A DNA stretch of 64,000 nt from Fodinicurvata sp. EGI_FJ10296 (GTDB lineage: Bacteria; Pseudomonadota; Alphaproteobacteria; DSM-16000; Inquilinaceae): the NCBI RefSeq assembly GCF_040712075.1, contig NZ_JBFCVL010000005.1:186001-250000 (forward strand), given 5' to 3'. The position numbers were made by a program, and so were the translations under genes. Positions 43,465 through 52,101 of this stretch are shown piece by piece. The notes beneath the pieces are model-generated. The model did not search any database. It had not been told where the DNA came from and saw nothing but the letters and a program-made list of their open reading frames with translations. Numbering within the stretch: position 1 is the first letter of the stretch; the number at the start of each line of letters is the position of its first letter.

Positions 43465-44558
43465 CCTTCCACCTCGTCCGGCTGCTCAATCAATTCCTGC
43501 TCGACCCGGACGGCAATGTTGCCTTTGCGCCGGCCCATTCGGCCACGAAACATGGGACTGTCTCCGCATCTGAGTTCGACCATGCCGCCCGGTCCGGTGG
43601 TCAGCGGCAGATGGGATCCGACTTTCCAGTTGAGCACGTCGGCAAGGGAACACGTCACCTCGTCCAGGACCGCGCTGAGCTGCACGTCGGTTTGCCAGAG
43701 TTCGTTCGCGAGATGGTTCTCCCAGATCGAATCCCGACCGAACTTTTCGCCCATGAACATCTGCAGCAGCAGCTCGCGGACCGGCTCCAGGGTCGCATAA
43801 GGGATAAGCAGTTCCAGCCTGCCGCCGCGGTCTTCCATATCGATGCGCAGCTTCGCCAGCATGGCCGCATTGCCGTGCCGAACGATGGTGGCGAAGCGCG
43901 GATTCGTTTCGAGCCGCTCGAACCGGAAGGTTACAGGTGACAGTGGATCGAACGCGGCCGATAGATCGGACAGGACAACGTGAACCATGCGTTCAACCAG
44001 ATTGCGCTCGATCGTCGTATAAGGCCGCCCTTCGATTCGCATCGCTGCAGTGCCCCGGCGCCCGCCGAGCAGAACGTCGACGATCGAGTAGATCATCGCC
44101 GAGTCAACGACCATCAGCCCGAAATTGTCCCATTCTTCGGCCTTGAAGACCGAAAGCATGGCCGGCAGGGGAATGGAGTTGAGGTAGTCGCCGAATCGGA
44201 TGGAGGTGATCTGGTCCAGGGACACTTCGACATTGTCGGATGTGAAGTTCCGCAGGCTGGTCGACATCATTCGCACGAGCCGATCAAACACGACTTCGAG
44301 CATGGGCAGCCGCTCGTAGCTGACCATGGCCGAGTTGACGAGCGCCATGACACCGGTCGTATCGTGGGCGCCGTCGTCATCACCATCGAAGCCGAGGAGG
44401 CTGTCGATCTCGGTCTGATCAAGCACACGGTTGGAACCGGGTTCGACTCCCATGGCGGCCGACATGTCGAGATCGTCGTCCTCGTCGTCGCCCTCCATCA
44501 TGGCCGCCCATTCGTCGGCCATGGCGTCCTGATCTTCGTTTGCGGTGGGGTCGCTCAT
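43461..44558 (-). CDS. fliM: Flagellar motor switch protein FliM
   Basis: 365-aa C-ring protein that binds CheY-P and FliG. Its CheY-binding peptide is present (VLDQTEIDSLLGFDGD, about residue 46), preceded by an unusually long acidic N-terminus (EGDDEDDDLDMSAAMG). The middle CheC-like domain contains LNSIPLPAMLSVFKAEEWDN and LLGGRRGTAAMRIEGRPYTT; the C-terminal SpoA domain is complete. ATG 44558 has AGGA 7 nt upstream. Downstream of fliL, overlapping the DUF6468 gene by 4 nt. No fliN or fliG is in the window. Confidence 0.97.
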   Translation of the reverse strand: MSDPTANEDQDAMADEWAAMMEGDDEDDDLDMSAAMGVEPGSNRVLDQTEIDSLLGFDGDDDGAHDTTGVMALVNSAMVSYERLPMLEVVFDRLVRMMSTSLRNFTSDNVEVSLDQITSIRFGDYLNSIPLPAMLSVFKAEEWDNFGLMVVDSAMIYSIVDVLLGGRRGTAAMRIEGRPYTTIERNLVERMVHVVLSDLSAAFDPLSPVTFRFERLETNPRFATIVRHGNAAMLAKLRIDMEDRGGRLELLIPYATLEPVRELLLQMFMGEKFGRDSIWENHLANELWQTDVQLSAVLDEVTCSLADVLNWKVGSHLPLTTGPGGMVELRCGDSPMFRGRMGRRKGNIAVRVEQELIEQPDEVEG

Positions 44559-44636
44559 CAATTCGTCCTGATTGCTGGACCGGCCCGTAATCGGCCGTCA
44601 GAGTCGGCCGGCGGATGCCGCAGTAAGGCGCTGCCG

Positions 44637-45167
44637 TTACTGAACAAGCATCTCGCGGAAAAGTACGTCGCGCACTTCTGCAGGTTCTGCCTGGTTGGAG
44701 ACCCGGCGCAACAGTTCCTCGCGCAGTCGATAGAGCCCGGCCGACCCCTGCAGGTCGGTTACGTCGAGTTCCCGAAGATAGACCTGGAACTGGTCGATGA
44801 TGCGCGGAAGCACGCGCTCCACATGCTCTACATCCGATTCCCGCGCCAGTTCGAGACTGATCTGCAACCTGAGGAAGTGTTGACGCCGATCGCCAGTGTT
44901 CAGATTAACCAGCATGTCGGGAAGTTCGTAGTAATAGCCCGGCTCGGACGGATCGACCGGCTGCTCTTCCTCTACCGCCGCCTCGGCTGAGGAAAAGCTG
45001 CTGACGATCGCGCTCAGGGCGCCCGTGACGTAGAGTCCGGCGGCCATCCCGAGAACGACGAGAAGCGGTAAGATAATGAAAAGAACAAGCTTTTTCCCGC
45101 TCATCTTTTTGCGGGGAAGCTTCGCGACCGCGTCGTCGAATGCTTGATCCATTGTGTCGGAGGTCAT
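44637..45167 (-). CDS. fliL: Flagellar basal body-associated protein FliL
   Basis: 176-aa single-pass membrane protein that surrounds the stator and affects motor torque. Basic N-terminus, one membrane helix (LVLFIILPLLVVLGMAAGLY), an acidic linker, then the periplasmic stomatin-like domain with YYYELPDMLVNLNTGDRRQH and LVQ at the C-terminus. First gene of the fliL-fliM-DUF6468-motE-cheY-cheZ direction, 78 nt before fliM. Divergent from flgF across a 494-nt gap. Confidence 0.95.
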   Translation of the reverse strand: MTSDTMDQAFDDAVAKLPRKKMSGKKLVLFIILPLLVVLGMAAGLYVTGALSAIVSSFSSAEAAVEEEQPVDPSEPGYYYELPDMLVNLNTGDRRQHFLRLQISLELARESDVEHVERVLPRIIDQFQVYLRELDVTDLQGSAGLYRLREELLRRVSNQAEPAEVRDVLFREMLVQ

Positions 45168-45661
45168 GCTGGCCGTGCCCTCGGTTCCTGCCGTTCGAAT
45201 GCCAGCGACGGTAAGGTCTGATTAGTTAATAACTCGTTTCATGGCCGATCCCGTTCCTCCCGCATCCGCGCCCGTATGCTCGCATGCATGCCAACGCGAC
45301 CAGCCTGCAGTCGGCAAAAAATACCCGGCACCATCTGCCGATAGGAACAGCCCGAAACCGAAAGGGGCAGCAGTCCGGCTGACTCCGTCCGGCATTTCAA
45401 GCCACGAGGTTCCTGCCACGGAAACCTGATATGCTGGATTAGAAGTTCCATGCACAGCCCTGTAACTCAATGATTTTTCAGCTCGATCGCTCGCCGCCTC
45501 CCAAGGATCGGACTGGATGAGCATCGGCATTTGACCCTCGGGCAGCACCGACCGCGCCGAGTTGGCACGATCCCTGCTTTGGCTCTCCCCCGGACAATCC
45601 TGCCGGACGCGCCGTCCCAGAAAGACGACGCCGACGGCCTCCCGGGGACGAGGGCCAATCG
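45168..45661. other. Large divergent regulatory gap between fliL and flgF
   Basis: 494 nt without a convincing gene; short open frames on both strands lack ribosome sites and family resemblance. It must contain the fliL promoter and holds the sigma-54 site for flgF. A single TTAA (GTTAATAA around 45230) about 60 nt upstream of fliL is only a weak CtrA half-site. The right half is C-rich with several direct and inverted GC motifs. It is long for a flagellar promoter region and may hold binding sites for an activator such as FlbD. Confidence 0.6.
45562..45579 (+). promoter_or_regulatory. Sigma-54 promoter of flgF operon
   Basis: TTGGCACGATCCCTGCTT: TGGCACG-N4-CTGC, with the invariant GG and GC 10 nt apart (GG 45564-45565, GC 45576-45577). 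One mismatch from TGGCACG-N4-TTGC. It lies about 85 nt upstream of flgF. Sigma-54 control of rod/hook genes through FlbD is known from Caulobacter. Confidence 0.8.
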
Positions 45662-46402
45662 ATGGACGCAACATCCTATATAGCGATTTCCGGACAAGGT
45701 GCGCTGCGCCGGCAGATGGATGTCGTGGCGAACAATCTCGCCAATATGGGCACGACCGGCTACAAGGCTCAGGGAATGCTCTTCTCGGATTATCTGAACC
45801 TGCCTGACCGTCCGGGGCCAAAGGCGGGCCTGGGTATTCGGCAGGTCACGGATCTGGCGGTGACAAGCGATCACAGCCAGGGCGAGATGGAGCACACCGG
45901 AAACATGATGGACAACGCCCTCAACGGTCCGGGCTTCTTCGTCGTCGAAACCTCCGGTGGCCCCCGCTATACGCGCTCGGGAACATTTGCCATTGATGCC
46001 GAGCGGCGCCTGATCGATGCCAACTCGCTGCCCGTTCTGGACGACAACGATGCGCCGATCGTCATTCCCGAAGACGCCGGGCAGCTTTCCATCAGCACGA
46101 GCGGCGAAATCGAGTCGGATGCCGGGCCGCTCGGCCGCCTGAAGGTCGTCGAGTTCGAGGACCCGGGCACTCTGGAGCCGCTCGGCGGAGGATTGTTCGT
46201 TGGCAATGCCGTCCCCGCCGAAGCCGAGGCCACCGAAGTGGTCCAGGGCATGCGCGAGGCGTCGAATGTCATACCGATCGCCGAAATGACGCGCATGATC
46301 GACATCTCGCGCGCGTATCAGAAAACACAGAATATTCTGGAATCCGAACACGAACGCCAGCGCACGGCCATTCGTGAACTGCCGCGCCCACGGGCGGGCT
46401 GA
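45662..46402 (+). CDS. flgF: Flagellar rod protein FlgF
   Basis: 246-aa proximal-rod protein. N-terminal rod signature YIAISGQGALRRQMDVVANN and LANMGTTGYKAQGMLFSDYL; conserved GFFVVETSGGPRYTRSGTFA; C-terminal MIDISRAYQKTQNILESEHE. GAGGG lies 7 nt upstream of ATG 45662. First gene behind the sigma-54 promoter; flgG follows after 57 nt, then flgA and flgH. Confidence 0.97.
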   Translation: MDATSYIAISGQGALRRQMDVVANNLANMGTTGYKAQGMLFSDYLNLPDRPGPKAGLGIRQVTDLAVTSDHSQGEMEHTGNMMDNALNGPGFFVVETSGGPRYTRSGTFAIDAERRLIDANSLPVLDDNDAPIVIPEDAGQLSISTSGEIESDAGPLGRLKVVEFEDPGTLEPLGGGLFVGNAVPAEAEATEVVQGMREASNVIPIAEMTRMIDISRAYQKTQNILESEHERQRTAIRELPRPRAG

Positions 46403-46459
46403 CGCGCCGGACCCTTTTCCGGCCGTCGATCCCCGTCCCGCCCATGAGGAGAAGAAGAC

Positions 46460-47245
46460 ATGAGAAGCTTGAGCATCGGCGCCACCGGCATGCTGGCCCA
46501 ACAGTTGAACGTCGACGTGATCTCGAACAACATCGCAAACATGTCGACAAGCGGCTACAAGCGCCAGCGTGCGGAGTTCCAGGATCTGCTCTATCAAAGC
46601 ATCCGCCGCGTTGGATCGGCGTCGTCGGATGCGGGGACGATCGTCCCGGCGGGCGTCCAGATCGGGGCCGGCGTCCAGACCGCCGCCGTATATCGGATAC
46701 ACGAACAGGGCAATATGCAGCAGACCTCCAACCCGTTCGACCTGGCTATGGACGGCGACGGGTTCTTCCAGGTTGAATTGCCGAACGGCGACACCGCCTA
46801 TACAAGGGCAGGATCGTTTCAGTTGAATGCCGAGGGTGAGATCGTAACACCGGACGGCTACCGCGTGATTGGTCCGGGTGCCGTTCCGGAAGATGCGGTC
46901 GAAGTAGCGATCAACGCCAGCGGCGAAGTGATGGCCGCCCTCGACGGCCAGGTGGAGCCGGTCAATGTCGGACAGTTCCAGATCTCCAATTTCGCCAACG
47001 ACGCGGGACTCGAGGCGATCGGCGACAACTATTATCTGCAGACTCCGGCATCGGGCGACCCGATCGACGGTGTCGCCAATGCCAATGGCTTCGGGCGCGT
47101 CCGCCAGGGGATGCTGGAGACGTCGAACGTCAATATCGTATCCGAAATCACCGACCTCATCAGTGCCCAGCGTGCCTACGAGATGAACTCGAAGGTCATC
47201 ACGACAACCGACGAGATGATGCGGTCGACCTCCAACTTGCGATAA
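46460..47245 (+). CDS. flgG: Flagellar distal rod protein FlgG
   Basis: 261-aa distal-rod protein with the family N-terminus LSIGATGMLAQQLNVDVISN, NIANMSTSGYKRQRAEFQDL, GDGFFQVELPNGDTAYTRAG and C-terminal VNIVSEITDLISAQRAYEMN. Length is normal (about 260). ATG 46460 has GGAG 8 nt upstream. Lies between flgF and flgA as in most alphaproteobacteria. Confidence 0.98.
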   Translation: MRSLSIGATGMLAQQLNVDVISNNIANMSTSGYKRQRAEFQDLLYQSIRRVGSASSDAGTIVPAGVQIGAGVQTAAVYRIHEQGNMQQTSNPFDLAMDGDGFFQVELPNGDTAYTRAGSFQLNAEGEIVTPDGYRVIGPGAVPEDAVEVAINASGEVMAALDGQVEPVNVGQFQISNFANDAGLEAIGDNYYLQTPASGDPIDGVANANGFGRVRQGMLETSNVNIVSEITDLISAQRAYEMNSKVITTTDEMMRSTSNLR

Positions 47246-47291
47246 GGAGACGATGCCGCGGCGACGGCGGGGCCAGTCCTTCGTCCTGTCG

Positions 47292-47306
47292 TTAGCGATG
47301 CATTAA
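47292..47306 (+). promoter_or_regulatory. CtrA-like box upstream of flgA
   Basis: TTAG-N7-TTAA followed by CC, one mismatch from the CtrA consensus, only 13 nt before the flgA ATG. If functional it would more likely repress or mark an internal promoter than activate. Low certainty. Confidence 0.25.
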
Positions 47307-47318
47307 CCTTACCGTTCC

Positions 47319-48311
47319 ATGTTGTCGGTTATGAAGAACATCGCCCCTATCGCCTTCGCTGCGGCGTTGGCTTTGCCCCTTTTGCCGGCACCTGCGGTCA
47401 TAGGCATTGGCGTCGCCGATGCGGCATCGCCGCGTGAAGACATCGCGATCAATGGCGACCGCGTTTATCTCGGCGATCTTTTCGACGGGCTTGACGCTGG
47501 CCAGGCCGAAACGCCGATCGCCCGGTCGCCGGCACCGGGGCGCGAAGTCGTGCTCGACCGGCGCTGGGTCGCCCAGTTGATGCAGGCGCATGGCATAACG
47601 CTGGACGACGGGGCCGGTGGCTTGCCACAAATGACCGTTCGCCGCGAGAGCATCACGATCACGGGTGACGCGATACTGGAAGCCCTGCGCCTGGAACTTT
47701 CTTCGCAGGATTCCATTCCCTTCGGCGATCGTCTGGAGGTCACACTGGACCGTACCCCGGAGAATATCCACCTTTCCGACGATGCCGATGCGAATATCGA
47801 GATCCGCGACCTGTCGCTCGACCGTTCATCGGGACGGTTCTCCGGGAACGCCGTGCTCGCAGGCAACGACCGCGATCACGCGACAATTCCGGTCAGCGGG
47901 CGGGCCCGGTCGATGATCACGATACCGGTGCTTTCCACCCGGGTCGGGCGGAGAACTGTCATCACCGCGAACGATCTGGACTGGGTCGAAGTTGACGCCA
48001 TGCGGCTCGACTCCGCCGTGATCCACGACGCATCGTCAATCGTCGGCATGACGCCGCGCCGGGGTATCGTGCCGAATACGCCAATCCGCGATCATGACCT
48101 TGCGGCCCCGATCATCGTGTCGCGCGGCGATCGGATCACGATGATCGTTCGTCACGGCTCGCTTGCCCTGTCCGCTCAAGGGCGGGCGCTGGAAGACGGC
48201 GCGCGCGGTCAGACGATCCGCGTGATGAATATCGACAGCAATCAGACCGTCGAGGGCGTAGTCGATGCCAGCGGACAGGTGAGAGTCCTGGCCGGATCGG
48301 GCGCATCGTGA
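47319..48311 (+). CDS. flgA: Flagellar P-ring assembly chaperone FlgA
   Basis: 330-aa periplasmic chaperone for FlgI. Signal peptide (IAPIAFAAALALPLLPAPA), then the SAF domain-containing C-terminal half (STRVGRRTVITANDLDWVEV, GMTPRRGIVPNTPIRDHDLA, VSRGDRITMIVRHGSLALSA). It is longer than enterobacterial FlgA because of an N-terminal domain, as in other alphaproteobacteria. Two in-frame ATGs (47319, 47331) are possible; neither has a clear ribosome site, so coupling to flgG is likely. Confidence 0.93.
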   Translation: MLSVMKNIAPIAFAAALALPLLPAPAVIGIGVADAASPREDIAINGDRVYLGDLFDGLDAGQAETPIARSPAPGREVVLDRRWVAQLMQAHGITLDDGAGGLPQMTVRRESITITGDAILEALRLELSSQDSIPFGDRLEVTLDRTPENIHLSDDADANIEIRDLSLDRSSGRFSGNAVLAGNDRDHATIPVSGRARSMITIPVLSTRVGRRTVITANDLDWVEVDAMRLDSAVIHDASSIVGMTPRRGIVPNTPIRDHDLAAPIIVSRGDRITMIVRHGSLALSAQGRALEDGARGQTIRVMNIDSNQTVEGVVDASGQVRVLAGSGAS

Positions 48312-48361
48312 TCTCGTTTCTCGTCACCCCATCCGCGCTTCACCGGGAGCCAGCCAGGACC

Positions 48362-49117
48362 ATGCCCAATCACTCAACCCGCCGCTCGCATAGCGCAACA
48401 GGCCTGATGAGTACCGCGCTGCTCGCCCTCCTCGTCACCGCCTGCGATGCTCCCGAGCGGTTGTCACGCATTGGACAGGCGCCGGACATGTCGCCGATCG
48501 AAGACCCCACGGCCCGGCCGGACTATACGCCGGTCAGAATGCCGATGCCGGCTCCACGACAACCTCAGGCGCAGTCGAATTCATTGTGGCAGCCCGGCGC
48601 GACAGCGTTTTTCGACGATCAGCGCGCTTCGCGGGTGGGCGACATTCTGACCGTCAGCATCAATATCGACGACGCCGCAGCGATCAGCAACCAGACCGCA
48701 CGTCAGCGGGCGGGTAATGAATCGGCTGGCGCCCCGAATCTGCTCGGGATCGAGGACCAGCTAGAGGAAATCGACCTGTCGCAGTTGATTCAGCTTTCCA
48801 GCGAAGGCGGCAGTTCCGGCAGCGGGTCGGTGACCCGGAACGAAGAAATCAACATGGACATCGCGGCCATCGTCACCGAGGTCTTGCCCAACGGCAATCT
48901 GGTGATCTTCGGGCGGCAAGAGGTTCGTGTGAATTTCGAAGTTCGCGAACTGGCCATAGCCGGCATCATCAGGCCCATGGACATCACCTCAGCCAATTCC
49001 GTCAGCTACGAGAAGATTGCCGAAGCCCGGATCAGCTATGGCGGCCGCGGACAGATTACCGACGTTCAGCAGCCCCGCTATGGCCAGCAGCTCTACGACA
49101 TCATCTTCCCGTTCTAG
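48362..49117 (+). CDS. flgH: Flagellar L-ring lipoprotein FlgH
   Basis: 251-aa outer-membrane L-ring protein. Signal peptide ends in a lipobox (LLALLVTAC, lipidated Cys about residue 28). Conserved FDDQRASRVGDILTVSINID and the C-terminal ISYGGRGQITDVQQPRYGQQ are diagnostic. ATG 48362 is chosen as it begins the signal peptide; an in-frame GTG (48308) overlapping the flgA stop would add 18 residues. Last gene of flgF-flgG-flgA-flgH. Confidence 0.95.
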   Translation: MPNHSTRRSHSATGLMSTALLALLVTACDAPERLSRIGQAPDMSPIEDPTARPDYTPVRMPMPAPRQPQAQSNSLWQPGATAFFDDQRASRVGDILTVSINIDDAAAISNQTARQRAGNESAGAPNLLGIEDQLEEIDLSQLIQLSSEGGSSGSGSVTRNEEINMDIAAIVTEVLPNGNLVIFGRQEVRVNFEVRELAIAGIIRPMDITSANSVSYEKIAEARISYGGRGQITDVQQPRYGQQLYDIIFPF

Positions 49118-49504
49118 GACAGCATGAGCGTCGGCCCTGGTCCGGACCCTACGGTATTCAAACAACGAGATCGATCTCGGAAATGGTGAGTCCTATAACC
49201 CTGATCGTCCCGGGCGCTGCGCGGCCACGAAGTAGCGCGCTTCCAACCCGGGACCTCGGCAGCAGTGACTCTCGATCGTGACACGCGAACCGGGCGCATC
49301 CGGCTCGGGGTCCCCGATCGGTGTCGGGAATGATCAGAAGGGGATGATCATGAGGGGATAGCTTTGCCGCTGGCGATCTGTGAATCGCGTAGGGTCCGGA
49401 CCTGGGGGCGGCCCGTGCCGTGCCGTGAGGTCTCCCCGCAACTCGCGGCACGACCACCCGGCCGAACTTGTTCAGGGGCACGAAGCCCCCGAATGCCGGG
49501 CCTG
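49118..49504. other. 387-nt convergent gap between flgH and dksA with an imperfect repeat
   Basis: No convincing gene. The stretch contains two adjacent imperfect 14-nt copies (ATGATCAGAAGGGG at 49329-49342 and ATGATCATGAGGGG at 49343-49356), both with the TGATCA palindrome. A GGGGC/GCCCC-type hairpin lies near 49470-49495 without a T-tract. The gap could carry terminators for both converging genes, but no classical one is visible. Confidence 0.45.
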
Positions 49505-49924
49505 CTATTCGTCGCGCTGCGTCCGCTCCAGTCTTTCGTGACGTTCCTGCGCCTCCAGGCTCAGGGTCGCATTCGGTCGAGCTTCGAGCCGGCGCAGGCT
49601 GATCGGCTCGCCAGTCTCTTCGCAATATCCGTAAGACCCGTCCTCGATCCGCCGCAGCGCCGCATCGATTTTCGACAGCAGCTTGCGCTCGCGGTCACGG
49701 GTTCGCAGTTCGAGGGATTTGTCGGTTTCCAGCGATGCGCGATCCGCCAGATCCGGCTTTGCCAGTCCCCCTTCCTGGAGGTTCTGCAATGTTTCCGTCG
49801 AATCGCTCAGAAGTTCGTCCCGCCAGCGGCGCAGCTTCTGGCGAAAATATTCCCTCATTATCGGGTTCATAAATTCTTCGTCGTCTGACGGACGATAGTC
49901 CGGCGGAACAAGCGTGGATGACAT
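49505..49924 (-). CDS. dksA: RNA polymerase-binding transcription factor DksA
   Basis: 139-aa DksA-family protein that binds the RNA polymerase secondary channel and acts with ppGpp. A coiled coil spans residues about 25-100, with the tip Asp region KPDLADRAS. The zinc-finger region reads YGYCEETGEPISLRRLEARP and then NATLSLEAQERHERL: only one of the usual four Cys remains. Cys-poor versions of this pattern are usual in alphaproteobacteria, so the protein is probably functional. It lies alone between flgH and fliX on the minus strand. DksA influences flagellar genes in other bacteria. Confidence 0.94.
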   Translation of the reverse strand: MSSTLVPPDYRPSDDEEFMNPIMREYFRQKLRRWRDELLSDSTETLQNLQEGGLAKPDLADRASLETDKSLELRTRDRERKLLSKIDAALRRIEDGSYGYCEETGEPISLRRLEARPNATLSLEAQERHERLERTQRDE

Positions 49925-49989
49925 CCATCAACCCCCACACGCATCTAAAAAAAACTTCCCGGAACCAGTTGGGTACTCAATTCCGGAGT

Positions 49990-50041
49990 ATCGGATCTAT
50001 TCCGATCTCGTGGCGCCAGGTACCACAGAACGGGTGGTACC
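49990..50041. promoter_or_regulatory. Two palindromes upstream of dksA
   Basis: ATCGGA-N5-TCCGAT (49990-50006) and GGTACCAC-N7-GTGGTACC (50019-50041) are perfect inverted repeats in the 258-nt region between the dksA start and the fliX end, about 65-115 nt upstream of dksA. They may be operators or RNA structure in the dksA leader. No known factor is assigned. Confidence 0.4.
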
Positions 50042-50182
50042 GGTACAGCCGCGTCTATATGCGTTAGATCACTGCCCGCAACAACCCCCTTTTTGGGACA
50101 AGGGACGTCATTGCAAGTCGTTGGACGGATTGCGCTATCGCGACTACGATCGCCGTTGCCCCGCCCGGGGGGCTTGCGCGTC

Positions 50183-50623
50183 CTACGGCGCGAATGGGTC
50201 GATACCCAGTTTGGCGAGCTCAACCCGTGCACGCAGATCGACCTCGTCCAGAATCGCGGCCAGGTTCGGATCGGTCACGCCTTCCCTCTGTGCCTGCAAC
50301 CCGTGAACAATATCGCGAAGGGTTGAGGCTGGAACGCCGCCGGTGACGAGTTGTACCTTGAGCGCCTCAAGGCGATCCAGAATCGTTTCCGCACGCCGGA
50401 CGCTACGGCGCCGGCGCAGCGATTCGTCGTCCTCGTCCACACCCTGCAAAGCCAGCAACGCATCCATCGAGTTGACTGCTGCCGTGGCTTGCGCGGCGCC
50501 GCCCCCCGATGCCGATCCGGACGACAAGCTTCCGAGCGTATCAGAGAAGGCGCCAGCCGACCCGCCGCCCCGCGAACGACGCGCCGCCGCCGGACGGGCC
50601 GCACCCGGTCCGTCTATTTTCAT
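50183..50623 (-). CDS. fliX: Flagellar assembly regulator FliX
   Basis: 146-aa FliX. In Caulobacter it couples early basal-body assembly to activation of the sigma-54 activator FlbD. Family features are the MKIDGPGA N-terminus, a Gly/Ser/Ala-rich linker, MDALLALQGVDEDDESLRRR and the C-terminal DEVDLRARVELAKLGIDPFA. It is on the minus strand, divergent from flgI, the P-ring gene often paired with fliX. A perfect CtrA box lies about 70 nt upstream, matching class II status. flbD is not in the window. Confidence 0.93.
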   Translation of the reverse strand: MKIDGPGAARPAAARRSRGGGSAGAFSDTLGSLSSGSASGGGAAQATAAVNSMDALLALQGVDEDDESLRRRRSVRRAETILDRLEALKVQLVTGGVPASTLRDIVHGLQAQREGVTDPNLAAILDEVDLRARVELAKLGIDPFAP

Positions 50624-50693
50624 TCCAGACCCTTTCCGTCATCGACCGTCATCGGCATACGCTACGATCCCTGATGAAGCTGATGGTTTATCG

Positions 50694-50708
50694 TTAATGC
50701 CACGTTAA
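50694..50708 (-). promoter_or_regulatory. CtrA box upstream of fliX
   Basis: TTAA-TGCCACG-TTAA is a perfect match to the CtrA consensus TTAA-N7-TTAA. It lies about 71 nt upstream of fliX and 160 nt upstream of the divergent flgI. Caulobacter fliX is a known CtrA-dependent class II gene. Confidence 0.75.
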
Positions 50709-50869
50709 TGGGGGTCGGCGGAAAGGGATTCCGGTCATGAAAGCAATTTGTTAACCCAATTCGATCAGGATAGCGTCGATGATCGGCGGAGCCGAGCCGC
50801 ATCCAGAGTTCATCGCCCTTTCGTCCGCGATCGCCAGTGCAAGGACCGGTGGCCAGCCGGAGACACCAC

Positions 50870-52012
50870 ATGACAAGCTTCCGGAATATGCAGACGACCG
50901 CATTAACGGCCCTGCTCGCCCCGCTCGCGATCGCAGTCGCCTTGACCGTTCTGGCGTCGACGGCTTTCGCACAAGTCCGAATCAAGGACATCGTCGATGT
51001 CGAAGGCGTCCGGGACAACCAGCTCATAGGATATGGCGTCGCGGTGGGTCTGAACGGAACGGGGGACAGCATCAACGGCTCCCCGTTCACCGAACAAAGC
51101 CTGGTCGGGATGCTGGAGCGGCTTGGCGTGAACATCCGCAACGAGACGCTTCGCACACAGAATGTTGCGGCTGTCATGGTGACTGCCACGTTGCCGGCCT
51201 TTGCCCGCCAGGGCACCCGGATCGATGCTGTCGTCTCGTCGCTCGGCGATGCGGACAGCCTGCTTGGGGGACAATTGCTTGTTACCCCGCTTCTGGGTGC
51301 CGACGGCGAAGTCTACGCCGTCGCGCAGGGAGCAGTTTCGATCGGCGGATTCGAATTCGAGGGTGAAGCCCAGCAGATCGTACAGGGCGTGCCGACCAGC
51401 GGACGAATAGCCAGCGGCGCGATCGTCGAGCGCGAGATCCCCTACGATATGGCGGAACGCGGCAGCATTCGCCTGGCGCTGCGGAACCCCGACTTCACGA
51501 CGGCGCGCCGCGTCTCAACCGCCATCAACAATTTTATCGGCAGCCGCGTGGCCGTCCCGTCAGATCCGGCCACGATCAATGTGTCGATACCCCCGGGACA
51601 CCGGGACGGCACGATCGGACTCGTGACCGACATCGAGCAGTTGACGGTCGAGCCGGACACCATCGCACGGGTCGTGGTCGACGAACGTACTGGCGTCATC
51701 GTTATTGGCGAGAATGTCAGGGTCAGTACCGTTGCCGTCGCCCAAGGGAATCTGACGGTCCGCATCACCGAGACGCCGCAAGTGTCCCAGCCCGGCCCGT
51801 TGGCAGAGGGCGAGACCGAGGTCGTGCCCCGGACCGAAATCGAGGTCGACGATGGCGGTGACCGGCAACTCGGCATTTTGTCGGAGGGCGTATCGCTTCA
51901 GGATCTGGTTCAGGGACTGAATTCGCTGGGCGTTGGCCCCCGCGACATGATCTCGATACTGCAGTCGATCAAAGCCTCTGGCGCGCTCCAGGCAGAGCTT
52001 GAGATCATGTAG
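50870..52012 (+). CDS. flgI: Flagellar P-ring protein FlgI
   Basis: 380-aa periplasmic P-ring subunit. Signal peptide with cleavage near ASTAFAQV (residue 34). Conserved RIKDIVDVEGVRDNQLIGYG, VGLNGTGDSINGSPFTEQSL, MLERLGVNIRNETLRTQNVA and the C-terminal GVGPRDMISILQSIKASGAL. ATG 50870 has GGAG 7 nt upstream; an earlier in-frame codon would disrupt the signal peptide. Divergent from fliX and followed by a hairpin. Confidence 0.97.
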   Translation: MTSFRNMQTTALTALLAPLAIAVALTVLASTAFAQVRIKDIVDVEGVRDNQLIGYGVAVGLNGTGDSINGSPFTEQSLVGMLERLGVNIRNETLRTQNVAAVMVTATLPAFARQGTRIDAVVSSLGDADSLLGGQLLVTPLLGADGEVYAVAQGAVSIGGFEFEGEAQQIVQGVPTSGRIASGAIVEREIPYDMAERGSIRLALRNPDFTTARRVSTAINNFIGSRVAVPSDPATINVSIPPGHRDGTIGLVTDIEQLTVEPDTIARVVVDERTGVIVIGENVRVSTVAVAQGNLTVRITETPQVSQPGPLAEGETEVVPRTEIEVDDGGDRQLGILSEGVSLQDLVQGLNSLGVGPRDMISILQSIKASGALQAELEIM

Positions 52013-52021
52013 ACACCTCTG

Positions 52022-52046
52022 CCGCCCGGCAGCAGCTGCCGGGCGG
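52022..52046 (+). terminator. Strong hairpin after flgI, possible terminator without a T-tract
   Basis: CCGCCCGGCAGC-A-GCTGCCGGGCGG forms a perfect 12-bp inverted repeat 10 nt after the flgI stop, followed by GAAAAAC instead of a T run. It separates flgI from the sigma-54 promoter of cheL. It may act as an RNA 3'-end stabiliser or Rho-assisted stop. Confidence 0.5.
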
Positions 52047-52101
52047 GAAAAACTTGCCGAGCGCGCGACCGGCGCCATTGAGAGATCGACACGGTCACAC
52101 G

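Noticed and set aside
45222-45821. Possible gene in the fliL-flgF gap on the minus strand
   Set aside because: It runs into the flgF coding region, has Arg/Pro/Ser-rich composition, no ribosome site and would cover the sigma-54 promoter.
49914-50306. Possible 130-codon plus-strand gene between dksA and fliX
   Set aside because: Its second half is antisense to fliX and the first half spans the dksA promoter palindromes; no family pattern.
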